A stretch of DNA of 5,494 bases from Paracoccaceae bacterium (lineage in GTDB: Bacteria; Pseudomonadota; Alphaproteobacteria; Rhodobacterales; Rhodobacteraceae): positions 1 to 5,494 of the forward strand of contig SKMM01000103.1 in the NCBI GenBank assembly GCA_007121055.1, given 5' to 3'. The translations under genes and the position numbers were made by a program. The notes beneath the pieces were generated by a model. The model did not search any database. It was not told where the DNA came from and saw nothing but the letters and a program-made list of their open reading frames with translations. Position 1 is the first letter of the stretch. Each line of letters opens with the position of its first letter. This document shows, one piece after another, positions 1-5,494 of this stretch.

Positions 1-327
1 GCCGACATCGGCTTCGACGTGGATGTGGGCCCGCTGTTCCAGACCCCCGAGGAGGCCGCGCAGGACGCCGTGGACAATGACGTGCATGTGGTAGGCATCT
101 CCAGCCAGGCTGCCGGCCACCGGACGCTGGCGCCGAAGCTGGTGAAGGCGCTGCAGGACCAGGGCGCCGGCGACATCCTGGTGATCTGCGGCGGGGTGAT
201 TCCCCAGCAGGACTACGACTTTTTGCGCAAGGCCGGGGTCAAGGCGATCTTCGGCCCGGGCACCAACATCCCCGACGCCGCCCGCGACATCCTGCGCCTG
301 ATCTCCAAGGCCCGCGCCGAGGCCTGA
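1..327 (+). CDS. scpA: Methylmalonyl-CoA mutase, C-terminal cobalamin-binding domain (5' truncated by window)
   Basis: This is the last 108 codons of the adenosylcobalamin-dependent enzyme that interconverts (R)-methylmalonyl-CoA and succinyl-CoA in cytosolic propionate metabolism. The frame is open from base 1 to TGA at 325-327. The visible part runs from GFDVDVGPLFQTPEEA through DVHVVGISSQAAGH to the GG motif in VICGGVIPQQDYDFL and a closing IFGPGTNIP segment, all typical of the Rossmann-like B12 domain. The DxHxxG motif carrying the cobalt-ligating histidine should lie just before base 1 and is not visible. The family SxL motif reads S-S-Q here (bases 100-108), which is unusual. Ethylmalonyl-CoA mutase was considered, but its B12 domain differs clearly from this GPLFQTPEEA sequence. 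The enzyme is the single-subunit or large-chain type; which one cannot be told from this piece. A hairpin follows the stop. Confidence 0.95.
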   Translation, partial: ADIGFDVDVGPLFQTPEEAAQDAVDNDVHVVGISSQAAGHRTLAPKLVKALQDQGAGDILVICGGVIPQQDYDFLRKAGVKAIFGPGTNIPDAARDILRLISKARAEA

Positions 328-331
328 CGCC

Positions 332-375
332 GAGGACAGCCGCGGCCGGCCCACCCGGGCCGGCCGGGGGTCCTC
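332..375 (+). terminator. GC-rich hairpin after the mutase gene, probable transcription terminator
   Basis: Five bases after the mutase stop lies a perfect 10-bp stem (343-352 with 357-366; core arms GGCCGGCCC and GGGCCGGCC) closed by a 4-base ACCC loop. An outer 6-bp helix, GAGGAC (332-337) with GTCCTC (370-375), can extend it across a small internal loop. No run of T follows, so it is not a canonical intrinsic terminator. Hairpins without a U-tract are common at gene ends in high-GC bacteria. It may stop transcription with Rho or simply protect the mRNA 3' end. Confidence 0.6.
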
Positions 376-508
376 CCTCACCGCTCCCGCCCACGCCGGT
401 CGCCAGAGGAGGGCTGCGCGCCCTGTCCCGCCGGCGCCCCCGCCGTTCTTCCCACGCATGAACCACCCGGGGCCACGGCCCGCCCTGCTTCAAGGAAAGA
501 CCACCGCC
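376..508. other. Intergenic region between mutase hairpin and VOC gene
   Basis: This stretch is very GC-rich and shows no recognisable promoter hexamers. An in-frame ATG at 458 could extend the downstream protein by 17 residues, but no ribosome binding site sits at the right distance from it. The only clear signal is AAGGAAAG at 492-499, a purine-rich Shine-Dalgarno sequence nine bases before the ATG at 509. A promoter for the VOC gene must lie here if the upstream hairpin terminates transcription, but I cannot place it. Confidence 0.4.
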
Positions 509-1123
509 ATGAGCGCCCTCGACCATCTCGTGATCGCCGCCCCGGACCTGGATACCGGCGCGGACTGGGTCCTGCGCCAGACCGGCCTCGGCCTTGCGCC
601 GGGGGGTGAGCATCCGCTGATGGGCACGCACAACCGGCTGCTGTCGCTGGGCGACGCGGCCTATCTGGAGGTCATTGCCATCAACCCGGCCGCCCCCGCG
701 CCCGGGCATCCCCGCTGGTTCGACCTTGACCGGTTCGATGGACAGACCGCGCTGCGCACCTGGGTGGTGCGGTGCGACGACCTCGACGCGGCGCTGGCCC
801 GGGCGCCGGAGGGCAGCGGCACGCCACGCGACTTTGCCCGCGGTGATCTGCGCTGGCGCATGGCGGTGCCCGAAGACGGCCGGCTGCCCTTCGACAATCT
901 GTTCCCCGCGCTCATCGAATGGCAGTCCAATGCGCATCCCGCCCCCCGCCTGCCCGACGCGGGCGCCCACCTTCGCAGCCTGACGCTGCGCCACCCGCAG
1001 GCGGATGCGCTGCGCGGGGCGCTGGCGGCGATCCTGGAGGACCCGCGCGTCACGGTGGAGGCGGCGGCGGTGCCCGGCCTGTCGGCGGTTCTCGACACGC
1101 CGGCGGGGCCGAGGGAGGTCTGA
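509..1123 (+). CDS. VOC superfamily / glyoxalase-like domain protein (Glyoxalase_3 type)
   Basis: The 204-residue product opens with LDHLVIAAPDLDTG, the first beta-alpha unit of the vicinal oxygen chelate fold. GTHNRLLSLGDAAYLEVIAI follows near residues 36-57, and an LIEWQSNAHP segment lies around 135-144. This order (DHxVIA, GTxN, YLE, IEW, HP) matches the Glyoxalase_3 family. Candidate metal ligands are H6 and E54, by analogy with VOC enzymes; E137 and H143 are further conserved-type polar residues. There is no signal peptide, so it is probably cytosolic. The ATG at 509 is preferred over the in-frame ATG at 458 because of the AAGGAAAG site at 492-499 and because the fold begins immediately. 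Members of this family are mostly uncharacterised and the substrate cannot be inferred. It is longer than methylmalonyl-CoA epimerase (also VOC, about 135-150 residues) and does not look like it, despite the neighbouring mutase. Its stop faces the minus-strand gene's stop six bases away. Confidence 0.85.
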   Translation: MSALDHLVIAAPDLDTGADWVLRQTGLGLAPGGEHPLMGTHNRLLSLGDAAYLEVIAINPAAPAPGHPRWFDLDRFDGQTALRTWVVRCDDLDAALARAPEGSGTPRDFARGDLRWRMAVPEDGRLPFDNLFPALIEWQSNAHPAPRLPDAGAHLRSLTLRHPQADALRGALAAILEDPRVTVEAAAVPGLSAVLDTPAGPREV

Positions 1124-1129
1124 GACGGC

Positions 1130-1372
1130 TCAGGGCGAGGAGTCGCGTCGCAGCCGGTAGAGCCCCTCGGGCAGGTTCAGCGCGGCGCCGAGGTCGCGCA
1201 GCTGCGCCAGCGACAGGGTGATGCGCACCAGCCGGTCCTCGCGCGGGTCGTACTGCTCGACCGTCACGCAATCCTCGAAGGCGTTGACGGTCACGTCCTC
1301 CTGCAACGCGGCCGACCCCTCGTCCATCAGGGTGATCACCGTCGCGTCGAAATCATGCTCGATGGTAAACAT
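1130..1372 (-). CDS. Small hypothetical protein (80 aa)
   Basis: I do not recognise a named family. The product begins MFTIEHDFDATVITLMDEG and ends LPEGLYRLRRDSSP. The N-terminal half is acidic. The middle reads like beta strands (DCVTVEQYDP, RLVRITLSL) followed by a helix (LAQLRDLGAALN). It has one cysteine, no signal peptide and no membrane segment, so a small cytosolic protein is likely. Coding is supported by the balanced, globular composition, in contrast to the arginine-, proline- and alanine-rich translations of the competing frames, and by its position 51 bases downstream of the DCC-family gene on the same strand. The ribosome binding site is weak: TAGGCTGGG lies just before the ATG. 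Similar short proteins appear, from memory, in Rhodobacteraceae genomes as unnamed conserved proteins. Its function is unknown. Confidence 0.75.
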   Translation of the reverse strand: MFTIEHDFDATVITLMDEGSAALQEDVTVNAFEDCVTVEQYDPREDRLVRITLSLAQLRDLGAALNLPEGLYRLRRDSSP

Positions 1373-1423
1373 GGGCCCAGCCTAGCGCGTCCGCGCCGCG
1401 GCGGCAAAGCCCCCCGCGCAGGA

Positions 1424-1816
1424 TCAGCGCAGGCCGGACGCGCAGCTGCGCCGCCGCCGCCGGTCCAGCCAGTGCAGCGCGGGCGCCAGAACCACCTCGT
1501 AGACCCGCTCGGCAACCCAGGCGACTCCCGGCAAGCCCACGATCCGCGCAAGCCAGCCCATGCCCGGCAGCCGCTCCCACAGCGCCACGAAGGCCGGCAG
1601 CCCAGCCAGCACCCGGTCGCCCATCCGCACATGCAGCCGCCGCCGCGCCGCTTCGGCCTCCAGGCCCCAGCCCGCCAGATCGGCGCCGTTCAGGTCCTCG
1701 AACACAAGCGGCGCGCCGGTCCTCTCGGCGCGCCGCCGATAGGCCGCGATCTCGCGCGAGCAGATCGGGCAGTCGCCGTTGTACAGCACGGTCACAGGGG
1801 TCTGGCTCGGTTCCAT
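1424..1816 (-). CDS. DCC-family (DUF393) thiol-disulfide oxidoreductase-like protein
   Basis: The 130-residue product has the family signature near its N-terminus: VTVLYNGDCPICSREIAAYRR, with D15, C16 and C19 forming the D-C-x-x-C motif that gives DCC proteins their name. The central LVFEDLNGADLA and the LHVRMGDRVLAGLPAFVALWERLPG region also fit the family, which resembles thioredoxin-like folds and is annotated as putative thiol-disulfide oxidoreductase. There is no signal peptide. The length fits the usual 120-150 residues. The start at 1816 is chosen because the motif follows about 12 residues later and AGGTG lies nine bases upstream of the ATG. The frame stays open further upstream on this strand, but that is antisense to the M48 gene and is not coding. 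It probably heads a two-gene unit with the 80-residue protein. Catalytic activity is a family-level inference and its partners are unknown. Confidence 0.88.
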   Translation of the reverse strand: MEPSQTPVTVLYNGDCPICSREIAAYRRRAERTGAPLVFEDLNGADLAGWGLEAEAARRRLHVRMGDRVLAGLPAFVALWERLPGMGWLARIVGLPGVAWVAERVYEVVLAPALHWLDRRRRRSCASGLR

Positions 1817-1942
1817 GCTGGCGCACCTAGCGCCCGCCCGCGCCACCGCCACCCGTCTGCGCACAGAGCCGTGAGCCCGGGTGCACAGCCCCCGGTTTCT
1901 GCTATTGTCCGGCGCCTGACCCAGCCGGAGCCAGCCACCCCC
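1817..1942. promoter_or_regulatory. Divergent intergenic region with candidate M48 promoter
   Basis: This 126-base region separates the divergent DCC-family and M48 genes. Toward the plus strand, TGCTATTGT at 1900-1908 looks like an extended -10 element (TG-N-TATTGT), set in the only locally AT-richer patch (about 1895-1908) of the region. No good -35 hexamer is present; GTGCAC at 1881-1886 is 16 bases upstream of the -10 but a poor match. GCACAG occurs twice, at 1861-1866 and 1883-1888, 22 bases apart, just upstream of the -10. GGAG at 1927-1930 is a moderate ribosome binding site for the ATG at 1943. No convincing minus-strand promoter was seen. Confidence 0.35.
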
Positions 1943-2659
1943 ATGCGTCGCCTCGCCCTTCTCCTGCCGCTGCTGCTTGCGGCCTGTGTCGTCGCGCAGC
2001 CCATCCCCAGCGGCCCGCCCCCGCAGGCCCAGGCCACGGCCCCCCAGCTCGACGCGCGCACCGCGGTGGCGAATTTCGAGCGCGTGGTGGACCGGATGGA
2101 GCCCGTGGCCTCGGCCGAGTGCCGGGCGCAGCGGCGGCGCAACTGCGACTTCCTGGTCGTGGTGGACACCCGCCCGGGCCTGCCGCCCAACGCCTTCCAG
2201 ACGCTGGATGACAACGGCCGGCCGGTGATCGGCTTCACGATGTCGCTGCTGGCGGAGGCGCGCAACATCGACGAACTGGCCTTCATCTTCGGCCACGAGG
2301 CCGGCCACCACATCGCCGGCCACATCCCCCGCATGGCCGACGAGGCGCGGACCGGGGCCCTCATCGCGGGCGCGCTGGCCTCGCTGACGGGCGCCGACGA
2401 CCGCACGATCGAACGCGTGGCCGGTATCGGCGGGCAGATCGCCGCGCGCCGCTTCGCCCCGACCTTCGAGCTGGAGGCCGACGAGATCGGCACCGTGCTC
2501 GCCTGGCGCGCGGGCTTCGACCCGGAACGCGGGGCGCAGTTCTTCAGCCGCATTCCGGACCCCGGAAACGCCTTCCTCGCCACCCATCCGCCCAACGCCC
2601 AGCGCATCGAGGTGGTGCGCCGGACCCTCGCGCAGATCCGCGCCGGCGGCCGGGCGTGA
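1943..2659 (+). CDS. M48 family zinc metallopeptidase, periplasmic lipoprotein (LoiP/YggG-like)
   Basis: The 238-residue product begins with a lipoprotein signal peptide: two arginines, a leucine-rich core and lipobox L-A-A-C with the lipidated cysteine at C15. It should be anchored to the envelope facing the periplasm. A proline/glutamine-rich linker (about 18-35) leads to the peptidase domain. The zinc site is complete: HEAGH at H118-H122, and ELEAD at 176-180 supplying the third ligand E176 with D180. The late THPP motif (214-217), typical of M48 enzymes, is present. C60 and C68 could form a periplasmic disulfide. The size and single-domain layout resemble E. coli LoiP rather than BepA, as there is no TPR region, and HtpX is excluded by the lack of multiple membrane spans. 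The likely role is degradation or quality control of outer-membrane and periplasmic proteins. The frame is open far upstream, but the signal peptide fixes the start at 1943. The M16 genes follow 98 bases later on the same strand. Confidence 0.92.
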   Translation: MRRLALLLPLLLAACVVAQPIPSGPPPQAQATAPQLDARTAVANFERVVDRMEPVASAECRAQRRRNCDFLVVVDTRPGLPPNAFQTLDDNGRPVIGFTMSLLAEARNIDELAFIFGHEAGHHIAGHIPRMADEARTGALIAGALASLTGADDRTIERVAGIGGQIAARRFAPTFELEADEIGTVLAWRAGFDPERGAQFFSRIPDPGNAFLATHPPNAQRIEVVRRTLAQIRAGGRA

Positions 2660-2757
2660 TCAACGGGCGTCACAAGGCCGTAGGGGTACAGGCCGCCCGG
2701 CTTGCCCACAGGTCCACGCGCGGTATCTGCCGCAGAATGCATGACAGGAGGAGAGGC
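2660..2757 (+). promoter_or_regulatory. Intergenic region before the M16 pair, with possible promoter and strong RBS
   Basis: AGGAGGAG at 2746-2753 is a near-perfect Shine-Dalgarno sequence; its AGGAGG core lies six bases before the ATG at 2758, which decides that start. A weak promoter candidate is TTGCCC (2702-2707) with a 16-base spacer to TATCTG (2724-2729). If used, it would give a leader of only about 20 bases. No clear terminator follows the M48 stop, so read-through from the M48 gene is equally possible. An ATG at 2741 is out of frame. Confidence 0.35.
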
Positions 2758-4176
2758 ATGGCCAACACTGCCCACCGGTCCCGGATGACACCCTGGCGCG
2801 CGGCGCTCGCCGGCGCGGCGCTGCTGCTGGCCGCCCCGGCCACCGCCGAGGAGGACATCACCAGCTTCACCCTCGACAACGGCCTGAAAGTGGTCGTGAT
2901 CGAGGACAGCCGCGCCCCGGCGGTCACCCACATGGTCTGGTACCGGGTCGGCGCCGCGGACGAGCCCGCCGGCCGCTCGGGCATCGCGCATTTCCTCGAA
3001 CACCTGATGTTCAAGGGCACCGACACCGCGGAGCCGGGCGAATTCTCGGCCCTGGTCGAGAGCCTCGGGGGCCGCGACAATGCCTTCACCAGCTGGGACT
3101 ACACCGCGTACTTCCAGCGCACCGCGGCGCAGTACCTGCCCCTCCTGATGAAGATGGAGGCGGACCGGATGGAGAACCTCGCCTTCACCGAGGCCGAGTG
3201 GTTGCCCGAACGCGACGTGATCCTGGAGGAGCGCGGGCAGGTCGTCGAAAGCCGCCCCGGCAGCCTCTTCAACGAGCAGATGCGCGCGGCCCTGTTCCAG
3301 AACCACCGCTACGGCATCCCCATCATCGGCTGGCGGCACGAGATGGAGGGGCTGACGGGCGCGCATGCCATGGAGTTCTACGACCGGCATTACGGCCCCA
3401 ACAACGCCATCCTGATCGTGGCGGGCGACGTGACGGCCGAGAGCGTGCGCGCCAAGGCCGAGGATTTCTACGGACCCATCGCGGCCAATCCGGCCGTGGC
3501 GGAGCGGGTGCGCCCGCAGGAGCCCCCCCATCTGGCCGAGCGCCGGCTGGAGATGACCGACGACCGCGTGGCCCAGCCCTATGTGATGCGCCAGTACCTC
3601 GCCCCCGCGCGGCGGTCGGGCGATCAGGCCGAGGCCGCGGCGCTGACGGTCCTGGCCGAGCTTCTGGGCGGCAGCCCGACGACTTCGGTGCTGGCGCGCG
3701 CGCTGGTCTATGCGGAGGACGCGCCGGCGCTGTCGGTGTCGGCCTGGTATTCCGGCACGGCGGTGGATGACGCGGTGTTCACGCTGGCCGTGGTCCCGGC
3801 CGAAGGCGTGGGCCTGTCCGAAGCCGAGGCCGCCATGGACGCCGCCGTCGCGCAGTTCCTCGAGGATGGCGTGGACCCCGACCAGCTCGACCGCGTGCAG
3901 GTGCGCATCCGCGCGGGCGAGGTGTTTGCCCGCGACCGGGTGGAGGGGCGCGCCCGCCGCCTCGGCTCGGCGCTGGCCACCGGGCTGACGGTGGAGGATG
4001 TGGACGGCTGGACCGACGCGCTGATGGCGGTGACGGCGAAGGACGTGATCGCCGCGGCCGAGGCGGTGTTCGACCGCCGCCGGTCGGTCACCGGCTGGCT
4101 GATGGGGCCCGACGGCCCCGAGGGCGCGCGCGGTGCCGGCGGCATCGAGGCGCCGATGACGGAGGTGTCCCAATGA
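2758..4176 (+). CDS. M16 family zinc peptidase, catalytic subunit (pitrilysin/insulinase-like)
   Basis: The 472-residue product starts with a Sec-type signal peptide: an arginine-containing n-region, a hydrophobic core LAGAALLLAAP, and a likely cut after A28-T29-A30. It should therefore act in the periplasm. The mature part opens with the family beta strand FTLDNGLKVVVIEDSRAP. The inverted zinc motif HxxEH is present as HFLEH (H78, E81, H82), and E158 in VILEERG lies 75 residues later, the spacing known for the third ligand of M16 enzymes. The WRHEMEGLT and YGPNNAILIVAGDV segments near 200-225 are also characteristic. In the C-terminal half, the place where other M16 proteins carry the R/Y substrate-binding pair reads LARALVYAEDAPALSVSAW, with neither residue conserved. 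It therefore looks like the catalytic half of a two-subunit enzyme whose partner is the next gene, overlapping by ATGA. A GTG at 2656 would add 34 residues but lacks a ribosome binding site and would bury the signal peptide. Confidence 0.95.
   Translation: MANTAHRSRMTPWRAALAGAALLLAAPATAEEDITSFTLDNGLKVVVIEDSRAPAVTHMVWYRVGAADEPAGRSGIAHFLEHLMFKGTDTAEPGEFSALVESLGGRDNAFTSWDYTAYFQRTAAQYLPLLMKMEADRMENLAFTEAEWLPERDVILEERGQVVESRPGSLFNEQMRAALFQNHRYGIPIIGWRHEMEGLTGAHAMEFYDRHYGPNNAILIVAGDVTAESVRAKAEDFYGPIAANPAVAERVRPQEPPHLAERRLEMTDDRVAQPYVMRQYLAPARRSGDQAEAAALTVLAELLGGSPTTSVLARALVYAEDAPALSVSAWYSGTAVDDAVFTLAVVPAEGVGLSEAEAAMDAAVAQFLEDGVDPDQLDRVQVRIRAGEVFARDRVEGRARRLGSALATGLTVEDVDGWTDALMAVTAKDVIAAAEAVFDRRRSVTGWLMGPDGPEGARGAGGIEAPMTEVSQ
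4161..4176 (+). promoter_or_regulatory. RBS and ATGA stop/start overlap coupling the two M16 genes
   Basis: GGAGGT at 4161-4166, inside the end of the first M16 gene, is a strong Shine-Dalgarno sequence six bases before the ATG at 4173-4175. That ATG overlaps the TGA stop at 4174-4176. This arrangement normally couples translation and keeps two subunits at similar amounts. Confidence 0.85.
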
Positions 4177-5494
4177 CCGCCCTGTTCCGCGGGCCGCTGC
4201 TGGCCGCCGCCATCGCCCTGTCGCCGCTGGCCTGGTCCGGCACGGCCCAGGCGCAGGTGGAGATCACCGAGATCACCTCGCCCGGCGGCATCGACGCCTG
4301 GCTGGTGCAGGAAACTGCCCTGCCCTTCGTGGCGCTGGAACTGGTGTTCCCCGGCGGCACCAGCCTCGACCCCGAGGGCGCCGAGGGCGCGGCCTCCCTG
4401 ATGGCCTCCATGCTCGGCCAGGGCGCGGGCGATCTCGACACCCAGGGCTTCGCCGTGGCCTCCGAGGAGATCGCCGCCAGCTTCGACTTCGACGCCAATG
4501 CCGATGCCATCACCGTCTCGGCCCGCTTCCTGACCGAGGTGCAGGACGACGCCGTGGACCTGCTGCGCCTGGCGCTCACCGAGCCGCGCTTCGACCCGGC
4601 CGATTTCCGCCGCGCCCAGGCCCGCGCCATCTCCTCGGCCCGCTCGGGCCAGCGCAACCCGGGCACGCTGGCGGGCCAGCGGCTGGCCGAGCTTGCCTGG
4701 GGCGACCACCCCTATGGCCGCCCCGGCGGGGGCACGGAGCAGAGCTTTGCGGAGCTCACGCCCGAGCATCTGCGCGACGCCCACGCCCGCGGCCTTGCGC
4801 GCGACCGGGTGCATGTGGCGGCGGTGGGCGACATCGACCCCGACACGCTGGGCGCGCTGCTGGACAGGCTTCTGGGCGACCTGCCCGAGGCCTCCGCCGA
4901 CCTGCCCGGGCGCGCCGAGCTGCAGTTCGACGGCGGCGTCGAGGTGGTGCCCTTCAACGCCCCCCAGGCCGTGGTCGCCTTCGGCCACCCCGCCATCGAC
5001 CGCGAGGACCCCGACTTCTTCGCGGCCTTCGTGATGTCCGAGGTGCTGGGCGGCGGCCGCTTCGGCACCCGCCTGATGCGGGCACTGCGCGAGGAGCGCG
5101 GGCTGACCTATGGCGTCGGCGCCTGGATGGGCAACCGTGCCTTCGGCGACATGATCCAGGGCCGCTTCGCCACCTCGCCCGACCGGGTGGGCGAAGCGAT
5201 CGAGGTGGTGCGCGCCGAATGGGCCCGCATGGCCGCGGAGGGGTTGAGCGAGGCGGAGCTGACCTCGATCCAGACCTTCCTCATCGGCGCCTACCCCCTG
5301 CGCTTCGACGGCAACGCGCGGATCGCCTCGATCCTGGCGGGGATGCAGCTGCAGGGCTTCGGGCCGGACTACATCGCCGAGCGCAACGATCTGGTGGCCG
5401 CCGTGACCCTCGAGGAGGTGCGTGCGCTGTCCGCCCGGCTGCTGGACCCCGACGCGCTGCAGTTCGTGGTGGTGGGGCCGGAGGGGCTGCTCGA
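4173..5494 (+). CDS. M16 family peptidase, non-catalytic R/Y partner subunit (3' truncated by window)
   Basis: The frame is open from the ATG at 4173 to the window end, giving 440 complete codons; the stop lies beyond base 5494. The family length and the closing VVVGPEG strand suggest only a few codons are missing. A signal peptide (hydrophobic LLAAAIALSPLAW, probable cut after A25-Q26-A27) sends it to the periplasm. At the position of the HxxEH motif it reads S75-L-M-A-S79, so no zinc can be bound there. It keeps the other hallmark in its C-terminal half: ALREERGLTYGVGAW, with R306 and Y313 as the R/Y pair that contacts the substrate backbone in two-chain M16 enzymes. It is therefore the expected partner of the preceding catalytic subunit. 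Other M16 landmarks are GDHPYGRPGGGT (about 170-181), VAAVGDIDPDTLG, and LGGGRFGTRLM just before the R/Y segment. Translation is coupled by the ATGA overlap. Confidence 0.93.
   Translation, partial: MTALFRGPLLAAAIALSPLAWSGTAQAQVEITEITSPGGIDAWLVQETALPFVALELVFPGGTSLDPEGAEGAASLMASMLGQGAGDLDTQGFAVASEEIAASFDFDANADAITVSARFLTEVQDDAVDLLRLALTEPRFDPADFRRAQARAISSARSGQRNPGTLAGQRLAELAWGDHPYGRPGGGTEQSFAELTPEHLRDAHARGLARDRVHVAAVGDIDPDTLGALLDRLLGDLPEASADLPGRAELQFDGGVEVVPFNAPQAVVAFGHPAIDREDPDFFAAFVMSEVLGGGRFGTRLMRALREERGLTYGVGAWMGNRAFGDMIQGRFATSPDRVGEAIEVVRAEWARMAAEGLSEAELTSIQTFLIGAYPLRFDGNARIASILAGMQLQGFGPDYIAERNDLVAAVTLEEVRALSARLLDPDALQFVVVGPEGLL

Noticed and set aside
410..424. Small hairpin AGGGC-TGCGC-GCCCT upstream of the VOC gene
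   Set aside because: A five-base stem of this composition is expected by chance in such GC-rich sequence and has no supporting context.
458..508. Upstream ATG start for the VOC gene
   Set aside because: It has no ribosome binding site and the added residues fit no domain; the ATG at 509 has AAGGAAAG at the proper distance.
239..994. Minus-strand open frame across the mutase end and VOC gene
   Set aside because: It runs antisense through two clear family members and the hairpin, with arginine/glycine-rich, non-globular composition.
509..1123. VOC gene as methylmalonyl-CoA epimerase
   Set aside because: Its length and its GTHN/LIEW/HP pattern point to the Glyoxalase_3 type rather than the epimerase.
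1355..1942. Plus-strand N-terminal extension of the M48 reading frame
   Set aside because: The extra 196 residues are a proline/arginine-rich shadow of the DCC-family gene, while a lipoprotein signal peptide begins exactly at the ATG at 1943.
1827..2587. Upstream extension of the DCC-family reading frame on the minus strand
   Set aside because: It is antisense to the M48 gene. The DCC motif sits near the N-terminus in this family, and a ribosome binding site precedes the ATG at 1816.
2656..2757. GTG start for the first M16 gene overlapping the M48 stop (GTGA)
   Set aside because: It would place 34 arginine-rich residues before a proper signal peptide; the AGGAGGAG site clearly serves the ATG at 2758.
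1792..4173. Very long minus-strand open frame (793 codons) opposite the M48 and first M16 genes
   Set aside because: It is antisense to two genes with complete catalytic motifs. Its translation is histidine/arginine/glycine-rich with no recognisable domain, as expected from opposite-strand frames in high-GC coding DNA.
3708..4988. Minus-strand open frame of 426 codons opposite the M16 genes
   Set aside because: It is a low-complexity G/A/R/H-rich translation, antisense to well-supported M16 coding sequence.

Overview
The window is strongly GC-rich and tightly packed. Its gene complement (single-chain-type methylmalonyl-CoA mutase, a DCC-family protein, a periplasmic M48 lipoprotein protease and a tandem M16 peptidase pair) and its codon use, with nearly all third positions G or C, suggest an alphaproteobacterium, probably in or near the Rhodobacteraceae. 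That placement is inferred from protein resemblance only. No rRNA, tRNA, CRISPR array, insertion sequence or other mobile element was seen.

Layout. Positions 1-327 (+) hold the last 108 codons of methylmalonyl-CoA mutase: most of the C-terminal cobalamin-binding domain, followed by a strong GC hairpin. Positions 509-1123 (+) encode a 204-residue VOC/glyoxalase-like protein. It converges, with six bases between stop codons, on a minus-strand pair. That pair is a DCC-family (DUF393) CxxC protein at 1816-1424 and an 80-residue conserved-looking hypothetical protein at 1372-1130, probably co-transcribed. A 126-base divergent intergenic region (1817-1942) carries a candidate extended -10 promoter for the next gene, an M48 zinc-protease lipoprotein at 1943-2659 (+). 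After a 98-base gap come two M16 peptidase genes. The first (2758-4176) has the complete zinc-binding motif. The second (from 4173, running off the window end) lacks it but has the R/Y substrate-binding pair. They overlap by ATGA and each has a strong ribosome binding site.

How the genes work together. The M16 pair looks like one functional unit: two exported half-enzymes, one supplying the zinc site and the other the R/Y pair, translated in coupled fashion. The M48 lipoprotein just upstream is on the same strand and also exported, so 1943-5494 reads as a cell-envelope proteolysis block. The mutase belongs to propionyl-CoA/methylmalonyl-CoA metabolism, and its hairpin suggests its transcript ends before the VOC gene. 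Nothing here is clearly a new biological system. The most useful points are the split M16 active site, an unusual residue in the mutase cobalamin motif, and the small uncharacterised minus-strand pair.
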